From CAYGZA01 sp964354135 (GTDB lineage: Bacteria > Planctomycetota > Planctomycetia > Pirellulales > Thermoguttaceae), in contig CAYGZA010000023.1 in the NCBI GenBank assembly GCA_964354135.1, positions 1 to 34,785 of the forward strand: a DNA stretch of 34,785 bases. Reading direction: 5' to 3'. Within the stretch, counting starts at the first letter, position 1, and each line of letters opens with the position of its first letter. Positions 17,172 through 25,511 of this stretch are shown here, piece after piece. The notes beneath the pieces are model-generated. The model saw nothing but the letters and a program-made list of their open reading frames with translations. It was not told the origin of the DNA and ran no database searches. Position numbers and translations under genes: made by a program.

Positions 17172-18239
17172 TCAGCGACCGAGGCCGGACGGCCTCCCTA
17201 TCGGGGGGGAGGCAATGCGAACCAGCAGTCGTTCCAGGATCGTCCGTGGCGCCAAGGTGCTGGCCCCTTTCAGATCGAGGTCGGCGTCCAGCAGCCAGCG
17301 GTAGAGTTGCTCGCCGCGATGGCGGCCCAAGCGGCGGAGTTGCCGTTCGGACTTGTCCAACACAAACCGCTTCGCGCCGGCCTGCTCCAGGGCCTCGCGA
17401 AGTGCAACCCGGCGCCCCGCCACCTCCCCCTCAAGGACGAGCTTGGTGGCGGCGGCGAATCGCCGCAGCGAGGCAGAAACCTGGCCCAGGATGGCGACGG
17501 GGCTCTCCCCCGCCAAGAGTAACCGCTCGAGTTGGATCAGGGCCTGCGCGACGTTCCCTTCCAGGGCTGCGTCCAGCATGTCCCAGGCGGTTCTGGTCCG
17601 CCAACTGCCGACCAGTTGGCCGACCATCTCGGCGGAGACCTTCTCGCCAGATCCGGCGGCGACGGCGAGCTTGGCCAACTCCTGGTCCATCAGACCCAGA
17701 TCGGGCCCCACGAGCTCCACCAGCATGTCGGCGGCGGCCCCGGGCAGTTGCACGGCGTGCATCCGCTTGGCCCAGGCCACAACCCACCTTGCCAGCGGTG
17801 CGGAAGCAGGCGCGGTACACTCGATCTGGAGCCCTGCGGCTGCCACCGCCTTGTAGAGCCGGGTGTTCGAGGGCCACGTCGCGACCTCCAGCACGAGCAC
17901 CCCGGTGGGCTTCGGCCGGGCCACGTAATCCTCGAACTCCGGACGATGTCGGCTGACCAGCTCGTCCGCGTCTTCGACCACGACGAGCCGCTTGCCCTTG
18001 CCGAACATGGCGACCGTGGCCAACTCGCCCATGACGTCCCGGAGTGTGGCCGTGGGGCCCTCAAAGGTCGTGAGCGAGAAATCCCCTTCGTCGCCACCCA
18101 GGACCTCCCGCCGCAGCCGCGCCAGGCTCTGACGCTTCAGGAACGACTCGTCCCCGAACACGACGCACACGGGCCCCGCAGGATAAGTCTCCGGCGATTC
18201 CAGGTAGTCGATTGCGTGAACCGTGCGGCTGGGGGGCAT
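17172..18239 (-). CDS. holA: DNA polymerase III subunit delta
   Basis: The 355-residue protein matches the clamp-loader delta subunit, which opens the beta sliding clamp during replication. It has the family layout: an N-terminal AAA-like domain without a functional Walker A (VCVVFGDESFLKRQSLARLR near residue 24), KGKRLVVVEDADEL, and the central segment GPDLGLMDQELAKLAVAAG. A C-terminal helical collar domain includes ALIQLERLLLAGESPVAILG. The length is usual for HolA (about 340). ATG 18239 (MPPSRTVHAIDYL) is preferred to an in-frame start 54 nt upstream because it fits the usual family N-terminus. It is an essential, single-copy type gene; no operon partner is evident. Confidence 0.92.
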   Translation of the reverse strand: MPPSRTVHAIDYLESPETYPAGPVCVVFGDESFLKRQSLARLRREVLGGDEGDFSLTTFEGPTATLRDVMGELATVAMFGKGKRLVVVEDADELVSRHRPEFEDYVARPKPTGVLVLEVATWPSNTRLYKAVAAAGLQIECTAPASAPLARWVVAWAKRMHAVQLPGAAADMLVELVGPDLGLMDQELAKLAVAAGSGEKVSAEMVGQLVGSWRTRTAWDMLDAALEGNVAQALIQLERLLLAGESPVAILGQVSASLRRFAAATKLVLEGEVAGRRVALREALEQAGAKRFVLDKSERQLRRLGRHRGEQLYRWLLDADLDLKGASTLAPRTILERLLVRIASPPIGRPSGLGR

Positions 18240-18390
18240 GGCGTTCCGGAGGCTGAAGAAGTCAGACCAACTCCGCACTGGCCGCCATTCCACGCACCGG
18301 ACACCGCGCGGACAGCTCGCAACACCGGGGCGCCGTCCACGGCGGCCAAGCGGTGCCGGTACGGGTTGCTCTTCGCCGCGGGAGGGCTCC

Positions 18391-20568
18391 TCAGTCGTCC
18401 CGGGCCGCGCGGGCGGCCTGGGCGGCCTGCGGGGCCGCGATTCCCGGCAAGAGGTTCAAGTAGTCCGCGGTGATGGCCAGCACCTCGTTGAGGTAGTAAT
18501 CCCGCTTGATCTCCGTTTTCGACGGATCGCCCTCCGCCATCGCCATCTCCCGCGCCTCGTCGCGCTGCGCGCTGAGCTCGGCCCATTCGGCGAGGAACTT
18601 CTGCTCGTTGAGCGTGACCCGCTTGTTCTTCTTGCGGTCTTCATCGCGGGCGATCTGCTTGAGCAGCTTCTGGAAATCGTCGGAGGCCTCGCGGCGCTGC
18701 TTGGAGAGGCGGGCAAGCTCCTCGACCAGCGGCTTGGCGACCAGGTTGAACGGCTTGAAGGCGACGGGCTTGACCTGATCGAACTCGAGCGGATACTCGA
18801 GGTCCGCCTCGCCGACGTCCCGGTGACTGGTCCGCGAGGGGAGCACAATGTCGGAGAGGACGCCGCGGAGCTGGGTGCTCTCGCCGTTGGGGCGGTAGAA
18901 CTTCTGGATTGTCAGCTTCAGCGCCCCGAGCTTGATGGCGAAGGGGTTTTGCAGCAGCTCCTCGCCCAGGTCGAGCAGGCTCTGCACGGTCCCCTTCCCG
19001 TGCGTCGAGGGATCGCCGACGATCAGCCCGCGGCGGTAATCCTGGATTGCCCCGGCGAGGATCTCGCTGGCGCTGGCGCTGTACTTGTCCACGACGACCA
19101 CCAGCGGGCCCTTCCAGAGCAGGCCGCCTTTCTCGTCGTCGTAGCGGTGCGTGCGGCCGTCGGTCCCCTTGACCTGCACGACCGGGCCCTGCTCGATGAA
19201 CAAGCCGGTCAGATCGATGGCCTCCTGGAGCGAGCCGCCGCCGTTGTGCCGCAGGTCGAGGACCACGGCGTCGACGCCCTTGGCGTTGAACGTCCCCAGC
19301 ATTTCGCGGACGTCGCGGGTCGTGCTCTTGAAGTCGGGCAGGCCGTGGCGGGCCCCCGCCATGTCCATGTAGAAGCTCGGCAGATCGATCACCCCGACGC
19401 GGTACGTCCGTCCGTCCGCCTTCCGCCCCGCCTCGAAGATGGCCGACCGGGCCCCCGCGTCCTTCAGCTCGACCTCCGCCCGGGTTATCTCGATGGTCTT
19501 CCGCTCCGGGCTGTTCTCCGGGGTCACTTCGAGGCGAACGACGGTCCCCTTGGAACCGCGGATGAGCTTGACCACGTCGGAGAGCTTCATCTCGACGACG
19601 TCCTGGATCGGGCCGGTCTTATTCTGCCCGACCCCGACGATCCGGTCTCCGACCTTCAGCCGGCCGTCCTTGTCGGCAGGGCCCCGCGGGATGAGCCGAT
19701 CGACGACCGTGTAGCCCTCCTCCGACTTCAGCGCCGCCCCGATCCCCTCCAGCTTCAGCCTCATCTGGATCTCGAAGTTGTCCATCGAGCCGGGCGACAT
19801 GTAACTGGTGTGCGGATCGTAGCTCATGCTGACCGCCGACAGGTACATTTCCAGAAGCTCTTCGCGGTCGATCTGGTGCCAGCGCTTGGCGATGTTCTGG
19901 TACCGCTGGCGGAGCTTCTCGACATCCTCCTTGGCCTGCTCTTCGGGCGACTTTTCGACGGCCGCAGGCGGCGGCTCCGGTTTGCCCGGCCCCGCTTCCT
20001 TCTTGGGGGCCCGCAGCTTCTCCAGCCGGTCTCCCTTCCGCTCCAAGCGGTCGTACTTGATCCGCTTCCGCCACTTCTCCCGCGCCTCGGCTTCGTCCTT
20101 GGGGAATTGCGTGGCGTCGGGGTCGAAGACCATCTCCTCGTCGACGCTGAAGTCGTGCGGCATGGCGAGCAGTTGGTCGGCCAGCTTGACGCGATCGTCC
20201 AACCGCTTCAGGAACGTGCGAAACACCGCGTAGGCGAAGCCCACGTCGCCGCGCTTGGCCACGTTCTCCACCTCGGCCTGCCGCGCCATGAAGCCGTCCA
20301 CGTCGGACTGGTAGAAATAGACCTTCATCGGGTCCAGGAACTTGACGAACTGGGTGATCGTGCGGCGGGCGATCTCCTGGTCGAACGGGTGCCGCGAAAG
20401 ATGGCGCTTCTGCAGCAGTTCCGCTACCGTCACCGCGATGTGGCGATCCTGGGCGGTAGGGGCGGTCACGTCCCCCCACGACATGGAGGACATGCCGGTC
20501 AACACCAGCGCGGTCAGCAGCAAAGTAGAAAACCGTCGTCGCACCAGGCAAGCACTTGAACGTGTCAT
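18391..20568 (-). CDS. prc: Carboxy-terminal processing protease (Prc/Tsp, family S41)
   Basis: The 725-residue exported protease is of the long Prc type, which degrades periplasmic proteins and trims C-termini. An N-terminal signal (RRRFSTLLLTALVLTGMSSM) is followed by the Tsp N-terminal helical domain and a PDZ domain (about 240-330, RGPADKDGRLKVGDRIVGVG). The S41 core has AVVLDLRHNGGGSLQEA, the Ser motif YSASASEILAG and the catalytic Lys in STHGKGTVQ. A C-terminal DUF3340-type helical region follows (KPLVEELARLSKQRREASDD). The tail is Ala-rich. GAGGA lies about 7 nt before the ATG. It is divergent from the hydrogenase protease gene, with 441 nt between them. Confidence 0.95.
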   Translation of the reverse strand: MTRSSACLVRRRFSTLLLTALVLTGMSSMSWGDVTAPTAQDRHIAVTVAELLQKRHLSRHPFDQEIARRTITQFVKFLDPMKVYFYQSDVDGFMARQAEVENVAKRGDVGFAYAVFRTFLKRLDDRVKLADQLLAMPHDFSVDEEMVFDPDATQFPKDEAEAREKWRKRIKYDRLERKGDRLEKLRAPKKEAGPGKPEPPPAAVEKSPEEQAKEDVEKLRQRYQNIAKRWHQIDREELLEMYLSAVSMSYDPHTSYMSPGSMDNFEIQMRLKLEGIGAALKSEEGYTVVDRLIPRGPADKDGRLKVGDRIVGVGQNKTGPIQDVVEMKLSDVVKLIRGSKGTVVRLEVTPENSPERKTIEITRAEVELKDAGARSAIFEAGRKADGRTYRVGVIDLPSFYMDMAGARHGLPDFKSTTRDVREMLGTFNAKGVDAVVLDLRHNGGGSLQEAIDLTGLFIEQGPVVQVKGTDGRTHRYDDEKGGLLWKGPLVVVVDKYSASASEILAGAIQDYRRGLIVGDPSTHGKGTVQSLLDLGEELLQNPFAIKLGALKLTIQKFYRPNGESTQLRGVLSDIVLPSRTSHRDVGEADLEYPLEFDQVKPVAFKPFNLVAKPLVEELARLSKQRREASDDFQKLLKQIARDEDRKKNKRVTLNEQKFLAEWAELSAQRDEAREMAMAEGDPSKTEIKRDYYLNEVLAITADYLNLLPGIAAPQAAQAARAARDD

Positions 20569-21009
20569 TCCGAGTTCCTCAGAGTCTTCCGATTCTGTAC
20601 GAGCTTCCTAAGCCACGCTACCGTAACAACTTACTCACATCGTAGCCGGAAGCGGCAGATCGAACAAGGCCGATCGAGGTCAACGTCCCGCACCGGCTCG
20701 CCCCGGAGGCATCGCGGCGGCGGGACATAAAGAGAAACAGGGCAACACGTTGGGGGTGTCGGCGTGGACCGCCCGGACTCGGACAACTTGGAGCCACGGC
20801 ATCGGCAGGACCGCCGATAGCACAGAGGGGGATGAGGCTCTATCGGAAATGGGGATCACTTCGGAGGTGTCTTCCGGACACCTTCCGACGAGTGGCCTCG
20901 CCGGAGAGCCGAACCGGAGAGCTGGAAGCGACCTAAGACGCCGTCAAACGCCCCACGGGGCCCCGACACCCATCTTCCCGGGCCCAACGAGGTGTGCTAT
21001 CACGGCGGC
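20569..21009. other. 441-bp divergent intergenic region with a hairpin
   Basis: This must hold the promoters of prc (-) and the hydrogenase endopeptidase gene (+), but no confident hexamers were found. A hairpin AGGTGTC-TTCCG-GACACCT lies at 20865-20883 and extends by CGG and CCG with one bulge. It is about 125 nt upstream of the endopeptidase start and lacks a T-tract. No gene is supported here. Confidence 0.55.
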
Positions 21010-21483
21010 ATGAAGACTCTCATCCTAGGCCTGGGAAATCCTCTGGTGACCGACGACAGCGTCGGCCTCCGCGTAGCCGCCGAGCTGAAGCGGCTCTTGG
21101 CCGGCCGCCGGGGTGTCGAGGTGGACGAGGACTATTGGGGCGGCCTGCGTCTGATGGAGCGGATGGCCGGATACGATGCGGCGATCGTCATCGACGCGAT
21201 ATGCACCGGGGCCCCGCCGGGCACGATCCATCGCCTCTCGGTCGATTCGGTGCCCACGCAGCGGAGCGCGTCCCCGCACGACGTGAACTTGCCCACGGCG
21301 TTGGCCTTCGGCCGGCAGGCCCGCGTTCCGCTGCCCCCCGACGAGAACATCGTCCTGATCGCTGTCGAGGCCGAGGACGTGCTGGACTTCGGCGAGGAGT
21401 GTACCCCGGCGGTCCAGGCTGCCGTCGCCCCGGCGGTGCAGGCGGTGTTGGAAGCCCTAGCGCGATTGTCTGCCGAGCCGTAG
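21010..21483 (+). CDS. [NiFe]-hydrogenase maturation endopeptidase
   Basis: The 157-residue protein belongs to the HycI/HybD/HoxW family, which removes the C-terminal peptide of the large subunit after nickel insertion. The start is ATG 21010, giving MKTLILGLGNPLVTDDSVGL, the family's opening strand and nickel-contacting acidic residue (Asp where E. coli HybD has Glu16). AIVIDAICTG carries the second Asp, and SPHDVNLPTAL carries the His ligand. The length is typical. It converges with hypD, ending 37 nt from its stop. Each endopeptidase is specific for one hydrogenase, so an [NiFe] large subunit should exist elsewhere in the genome; which group cannot be decided from this protein alone. Confidence 0.93.
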   Translation: MKTLILGLGNPLVTDDSVGLRVAAELKRLLAGRRGVEVDEDYWGGLRLMERMAGYDAAIVIDAICTGAPPGTIHRLSVDSVPTQRSASPHDVNLPTALAFGRQARVPLPPDENIVLIAVEAEDVLDFGEECTPAVQAAVAPAVQAVLEALARLSAEP

Positions 21484-21519
21484 GGCGGGCCGAGCACAGC
21501 GCGGCCCCACGGATTTGCC

Positions 21520-22626
21520 TCATCCCTCGTCCTCCCGCACCGCACGCCGGCGGTAGCGGTAGTACGCGGCGCAAGCGCCCTCGGCGGAGACCATGGGCGC
21601 GCCGAGAGGGCGGTCGGGCGTGCAAAGGACGCCGAACGCCGGGCACTCGGGCGGCTTGCGGTGCCCCTGGAGCACTTCGCCCGCGATGCACTCCGGCGGC
21701 TCCTCCGCGGTGATCTCCGCTACGCGGAACCGCTGCGCGGCGTCGAACTCGGCATACTCCGCCCGCAGCCGCAGCCCGCTGGCCGGGATGGGGCCGATCC
21801 CGCGCCACTTGCGCGGGCCCGGCTCGAAGACCTCGCGGATCTGCCGGATGGCCGCCATGTTCCCTTCCGGCCGCACGGACCGGGTGTACTGGATCTCCAC
21901 TTCTGCCTGCCCTCGTTCGAGCTGCTCGATGCACAGGAGCACGCCCTGGAGGATGTCCAGCGGCTCAAAGCCGGTCACCACGATCGGCACGCGATAGGCC
22001 GCGGCGATCGGCCGGTACTCGTCGATCCCCATGACGGTGCAGACGTGCCCCGCGGCCAGGAATCCCTGGACGCGGCACGCGGGCGAATCGAGCACCGCGC
22101 GGATCGCCGGCGGCACCAGCACGTGGGAGACCAGCACCGAGAAGTTCTTCAAACCCAGCCGGGCCGCCTGGCTCACCGCCATCGCGTTGGCCGGGGCCGT
22201 GGTCTCGAAGCCGACCGCGAAGAAGACCACCTGCCGCTCGGGGTTCTTGCGGGCCAGCGTCACGGCGTCCATCGGCGAGTAAACGATCCGCACGTCGCCG
22301 CCCTCGGACTTTACCGTCAGGAGGTCTTTGTTCGAGCCCGGCACGCGGAGCATGTCGCCGAAGGAGCAGAAGGTCACTTCGGGCCGCGCGGCGATGGCCA
22401 TAGCCTGATCGAGGATCTCGATCGGCGTAACGCAGACCGGGCAGCCCGGGCCGTGGATCAGCGTGATCTCCTTGGGCAAGAGCTCGTCCAGCGCGAAGCG
22501 GACGATTGCATGGGTCTGCCCGCCGCAGACCTCCATGAGGGTCCACGGCCGGGTCACGCGGCGCCGGATCAGCTCGGCGAGCTGCCGGACCTGTTCGGCG
22601 TCGCGGTATTCGCTGACGTACTTCAT
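21520..22626 (-). CDS. hypD: Hydrogenase maturation factor HypD
   Basis: The 368-residue protein is the iron-sulfur scaffold that, with HypC, carries the Fe(CN)2CO unit for the [NiFe] centre. Conserved motifs are present: MEVCGGQTHAIVRF, HGPGCPVCVTP and FFAVGFETTAPANA. Cys residues towards the C-terminus (PPECIAGEVLQG, PPECPAFGV, EGACAAYY) provide the 4Fe-4S site. The start at ATG 22626 (MKYVSEYRDAEQ) gives the usual length; an earlier in-frame start adds an atypical basic stretch. It follows hypC after 75 nt, with a repeat hairpin in the gap. Confidence 0.97.
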   Translation of the reverse strand: MKYVSEYRDAEQVRQLAELIRRRVTRPWTLMEVCGGQTHAIVRFALDELLPKEITLIHGPGCPVCVTPIEILDQAMAIAARPEVTFCSFGDMLRVPGSNKDLLTVKSEGGDVRIVYSPMDAVTLARKNPERQVVFFAVGFETTAPANAMAVSQAARLGLKNFSVLVSHVLVPPAIRAVLDSPACRVQGFLAAGHVCTVMGIDEYRPIAAAYRVPIVVTGFEPLDILQGVLLCIEQLERGQAEVEIQYTRSVRPEGNMAAIRQIREVFEPGPRKWRGIGPIPASGLRLRAEYAEFDAAQRFRVAEITAEEPPECIAGEVLQGHRKPPECPAFGVLCTPDRPLGAPMVSAEGACAAYYRYRRRAVREDEG

Positions 22627-22664
22627 GGCGTTGCTCTTGCCGACAAGGCGCGCCCTCACCCCAA

Positions 22665-22684
22665 CCCTCTCCCAAAGGGAGAGG
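22665..22684. repeat. CCCTCTCCCAAAG hairpin repeat between hypC and hypD
   Basis: CCTCTCCC (22666-22673) and GGGAGAGG (22677-22684) form a perfect 8-bp stem with an AAA loop, preceded by CCCTCACCCCAA. The same core is found inside the octaheme cytochrome gene at 5217-5243. It may modulate hypD expression relative to hypFC. Confidence 0.7.
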
Positions 22685-22701
22685 TGGCCCTCGCCCGGCC
22701 G

Positions 22702-22956
22702 CTACGCGGTGTTTTCCGGCTCCTCGGCCGCCGCTTGGCCGATTTGCTCCAGGTAGGAGAAGATCTCCTCGGCTTCCGCCTCATCGAGCCGGCTGATGGC
22801 AAAACCGACGTGGACGATCACGTAATCCCCGACCTGCACCTCGGGGGTGTAGGCCAGGCACGCCTCTTTGACGATCCCCCCGAACTCGACCTTGCCCATG
22901 GGGAGATCGTCTTGCTGGTAGATTTCCAGGACCTTACCGGGTATTCCTAAGCACAT
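22702..22956 (-). CDS. hypC: Hydrogenase assembly chaperone HypC
   Basis: The 84-residue chaperone binds HypD and the large subunit precursor during Fe(CN)2CO delivery. It starts MCLGIPGKVLEI, with the essential Cys2, and contains VKEACLAYTPEVQVGDYVIVHVGFAISRLD in pieces typical of the HypC/HupF fold. The length is usual. Its first 23 nt overlap the 3' end of hypF in another frame, a sign of translational coupling. Confidence 0.97.
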   Translation of the reverse strand: MCLGIPGKVLEIYQQDDLPMGKVEFGGIVKEACLAYTPEVQVGDYVIVHVGFAISRLDEAEAEEIFSYLEQIGQAAAEEPENTA

Positions 22957-25303
22957 GGTAGACCTGTCCTAGGGCAATTCCCCCATCGCCTGGCGGAACG
23001 TGCCGGTGCGTGAAGACCCGAAGCCCGGCGCCCATTAGCCGCTCGCGGACCCGACGGGTCAAGAGGGCGTTTTGGAAGCACCCGCCGGAGAGCACCACCT
23101 GGGCGCCGCCCCATCGCCGGGCGACCGCCGCGGCCCAGTCGGCCAAGGCGTTGTGGAAGCGGGCGCTGATCCGCGCCGCCGGCTTGCCCGCCGCGCGATC
23201 CGCCAGAATGCCGCGGACCATCGGCTCCCAGTCGCCGATGGCGGGGGTGTCACTGCCGGCTTGTCCAGCAGTGCTCTCCGGAACACGGGCAGACAAGCTG
23301 CCCGTGCCACCCCTCACATCCGAAATCGGCAGCGGATAGGCCTCCTGGCACTCCTGGTCTGCGGCGAATTGGAGGGCCATGGCGGCCTGTCCCTCGAAGG
23401 TCACGGTCGCCGGAAGGCCGCACAGCGCGGCGACCGCGTCGAACAGGCGGCCCATGCTGCTGGTGCGCGGGTTCAGGCGACGGCCGCCGAGCGACTGCAC
23501 GAGGACCTTCAATTCCCCGGGCCGGAACCAGCCGGCTGCGTGCTCGGCGGCATCCGGCCCGAGGATCTCGAAGAGTAACCCCAGGGCCGAGCGGCGCGGC
23601 TCGCGCACCGCCCGGTCGCCGCCGGGCAACACAAAGGGGCGCAAATGGGCGAAGCGGCGGAATGCCGCCCCGTCATACTCCAGCACTTCGCCGCCCCAGA
23701 CCGTGCCGTCGGGCCCGTAGCCCGTGCCGTCCCAGGAAAACCCCAACACGGGCCCTTCCAGCCGGTGCTCCGCCATGCAAGCGGCCACGTGGGCCTCGTG
23801 GTGCTGCACCCGCACCAGCGGCACCTTCCATCGCTCGGCCAGCGTCTCCGCCTCTCGTGTCGACGCGTAATCCGGGTGCAGGTCGCAAGCGACCACCTGC
23901 GGCGTCACGCGAAAGAACTTCACGAGATCGACAATCGCCCGTTGGTGGACCTCGACGCTGAGCACGTTGTCCAGGTCGCCCACGTGCGCGCTGAGGATCA
24001 CCTGGGATCCGAGGCTCAGCGCCACGGTGTTTTTCAAGTGGCCGCCGACGGCCAGCACCGTCGGGCCCGAAATGCCCACGTCGATCGGCATCGGGGCAAA
24101 CCCCCGGGCGCGGCGGAGAAGCTGCAAGCCCTCGGGGCCGCACTGGCCCACGGAATCGTCCACCGGGCGGACAATCGGCCGGTCGTGGACCAGAAACACG
24201 TCGGCGAGTCCGCCGAGCCGCTTGAGGGCGTCTTCCGTCTCGACCGCCATCGGCTCTTCCGAAAGGTTGCCGCTGGTGCAGACGACCGACCGCCGCACCG
24301 CCGCCATGAGCAGGTGGTGCAGCGGCGTGTACGGGAGCATGGCCCCCAAGCAGGGATTGCCCGGTGCGATTGCCTCAATCACGTCGTCGACTCCTGAACC
24401 GGCCGCCCGCCGCCGCAACAGGAGGATGGGCGTCTGCGGGGATTGGAGGGCCGCCGCTTCCAGCTCGGAGACGTCGCAGCGGGCACGGACTTCCTCCAGT
24501 GAGGCGAGCATCACGGCGAAGGGCTTATCGGGCCGCCGCTTTCGCTGCCGCAGCAGGGCCACGGCCTGCGGATTGGTCGCGTCGCAGATCAACTGGAACC
24601 CGCCCAGCCCTCTAAGCGCGACGATCCGGCCCGCCAGGATGGCCTCCGCCGCCAAAGCCAGGGCCTCGTGCTGGAGGGCGACCTGGCCGCCCGCCCGGTC
24701 CACCAACTCCAGCCGCGGTCCGCACTCGGGGCAGGCGATCGGCTGGGCATGGAAGCGCCGGTCGGCCGGGTTCTCGTACTCGGTCCGGCAGGCCGGACAC
24801 ATCACAAACCGCGCCATCGAGGTCCGCGGCCGGTCGTAGGGCAGCTTCTCGATGATCGACCAACGCGGCCCGCAGTTGGTGCAATTGGTGAACGGGTACT
24901 CGTAGCGCCGTTGGCCCGGCGTGCGGATTTCCTCGCGACACGCCTCGCACGTCGCCAGATCGGCGGGAATGGTGGGCCGCGGCGAATGCCTGGCGACGCT
25001 GTGGCGAATGCGGAACTCGCCGCCGGCATCCTCACGGCACGGCTTCTGGGATACCTCCAAGGTATCGATCCGCGCCTGCGGCGGATGCCCGCGGCGGAGG
25101 GTGCTCAGGAAGTCCTCCACGGCGGTCTCCGGCCCCTGGACCTCGATGCGGACCTTGTCGCTCTCGTTCTTTACCCAGCCGGTCAGACCCCTGGCCCGGG
25201 CCGCGTTGTACACAAACGGCCGGAACCCGACGCCCTGGACCACGCCGCGCACGGTGATCGCCAATCGGCAGACGGTCGAGGGCTGGGTCGCGGGGTCGCG
25301 CAT
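22934..25303 (-). CDS. hypF: Carbamoyltransferase HypF
   Basis: The 789-residue enzyme uses carbamoyl phosphate and ATP to make the thiocarbamate on HypE that becomes the cyanide ligands. Domains in order: acylphosphatase (GVVQGVGFRPFVYNAARARG, about 14-34), two zinc fingers with paired Cys (CEAC, CTNC, CPAC, CPEC, about 105-190), a YrdC-like domain (KRRPDKPFAVMLASLEEV), and the Kae1-like domain with the metal-binding HHEAHVAACMAEH. ATG 25303 is used; TTG 25312 is in frame. Residues about 664-687 are encoded by a palindromic repeat, so the protein has an extra loop in the C-terminal domain. It is first of the hypFCD group. Confidence 0.96.
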   Translation of the reverse strand: MRDPATQPSTVCRLAITVRGVVQGVGFRPFVYNAARARGLTGWVKNESDKVRIEVQGPETAVEDFLSTLRRGHPPQARIDTLEVSQKPCREDAGGEFRIRHSVARHSPRPTIPADLATCEACREEIRTPGQRRYEYPFTNCTNCGPRWSIIEKLPYDRPRTSMARFVMCPACRTEYENPADRRFHAQPIACPECGPRLELVDRAGGQVALQHEALALAAEAILAGRIVALRGLGGFQLICDATNPQAVALLRQRKRRPDKPFAVMLASLEEVRARCDVSELEAAALQSPQTPILLLRRRAAGSGVDDVIEAIAPGNPCLGAMLPYTPLHHLLMAAVRRSVVCTSGNLSEEPMAVETEDALKRLGGLADVFLVHDRPIVRPVDDSVGQCGPEGLQLLRRARGFAPMPIDVGISGPTVLAVGGHLKNTVALSLGSQVILSAHVGDLDNVLSVEVHQRAIVDLVKFFRVTPQVVACDLHPDYASTREAETLAERWKVPLVRVQHHEAHVAACMAEHRLEGPVLGFSWDGTGYGPDGTVWGGEVLEYDGAAFRRFAHLRPFVLPGGDRAVREPRRSALGLLFEILGPDAAEHAAGWFRPGELKVLVQSLGGRRLNPRTSSMGRLFDAVAALCGLPATVTFEGQAAMALQFAADQECQEAYPLPISDVRGGTGSLSARVPESTAGQAGSDTPAIGDWEPMVRGILADRAAGKPAARISARFHNALADWAAAVARRWGGAQVVLSGGCFQNALLTRRVRERLMGAGLRVFTHRHVPPGDGGIALGQVYHVLRNTR
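23245..23312. repeat. In-frame double-hairpin palindromic element, copy B
   Basis: The 68-bp element runs from GGGTGTCACTG to CCGTGCCACCC. It has the same two-hairpin layout as copy A and shares CTTGTCCAGCAGTGCT and CAGACAAG. It is exactly 3 bp shorter than copy A. HypF reads it on the opposite strand to copy A, yet the peptide (GGTGSLSARVPESTAGQAGS) resembles that of copy A because the element is nearly palindromic. Confidence 0.88.
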
Positions 25304-25511
25304 CGCTCGCAAGAGGGGAGAACGCGGGAATCGGCTTCGTTGGGAACGCCTCAGTTAAGTCTAGATGGAACTTGGCACATTGGTAGAGGCGGTTTCCGGG
25401 GTTCATAGCCGTCAGGCCTGCGGGGCGGTCGTGTCGGTAGTATCTCCGGGGGAAGTCCGGTATCATGGGCCGTTTAATGACCGTGCTGCCACCTTGGGGG
25501 AGATGGCCGTG

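Noticed and set aside
18223..20559. 778-residue open frame on the + strand opposite prc
   Set aside because: Shadow of the protease gene, with no motifs and a composition typical of antisense GC-rich frames.
20865..20883. Hairpin as a Rho-independent terminator
   Set aside because: There is no T-tract on either side and no gene ends nearby; it was kept only as a structural note in the intergenic entry.
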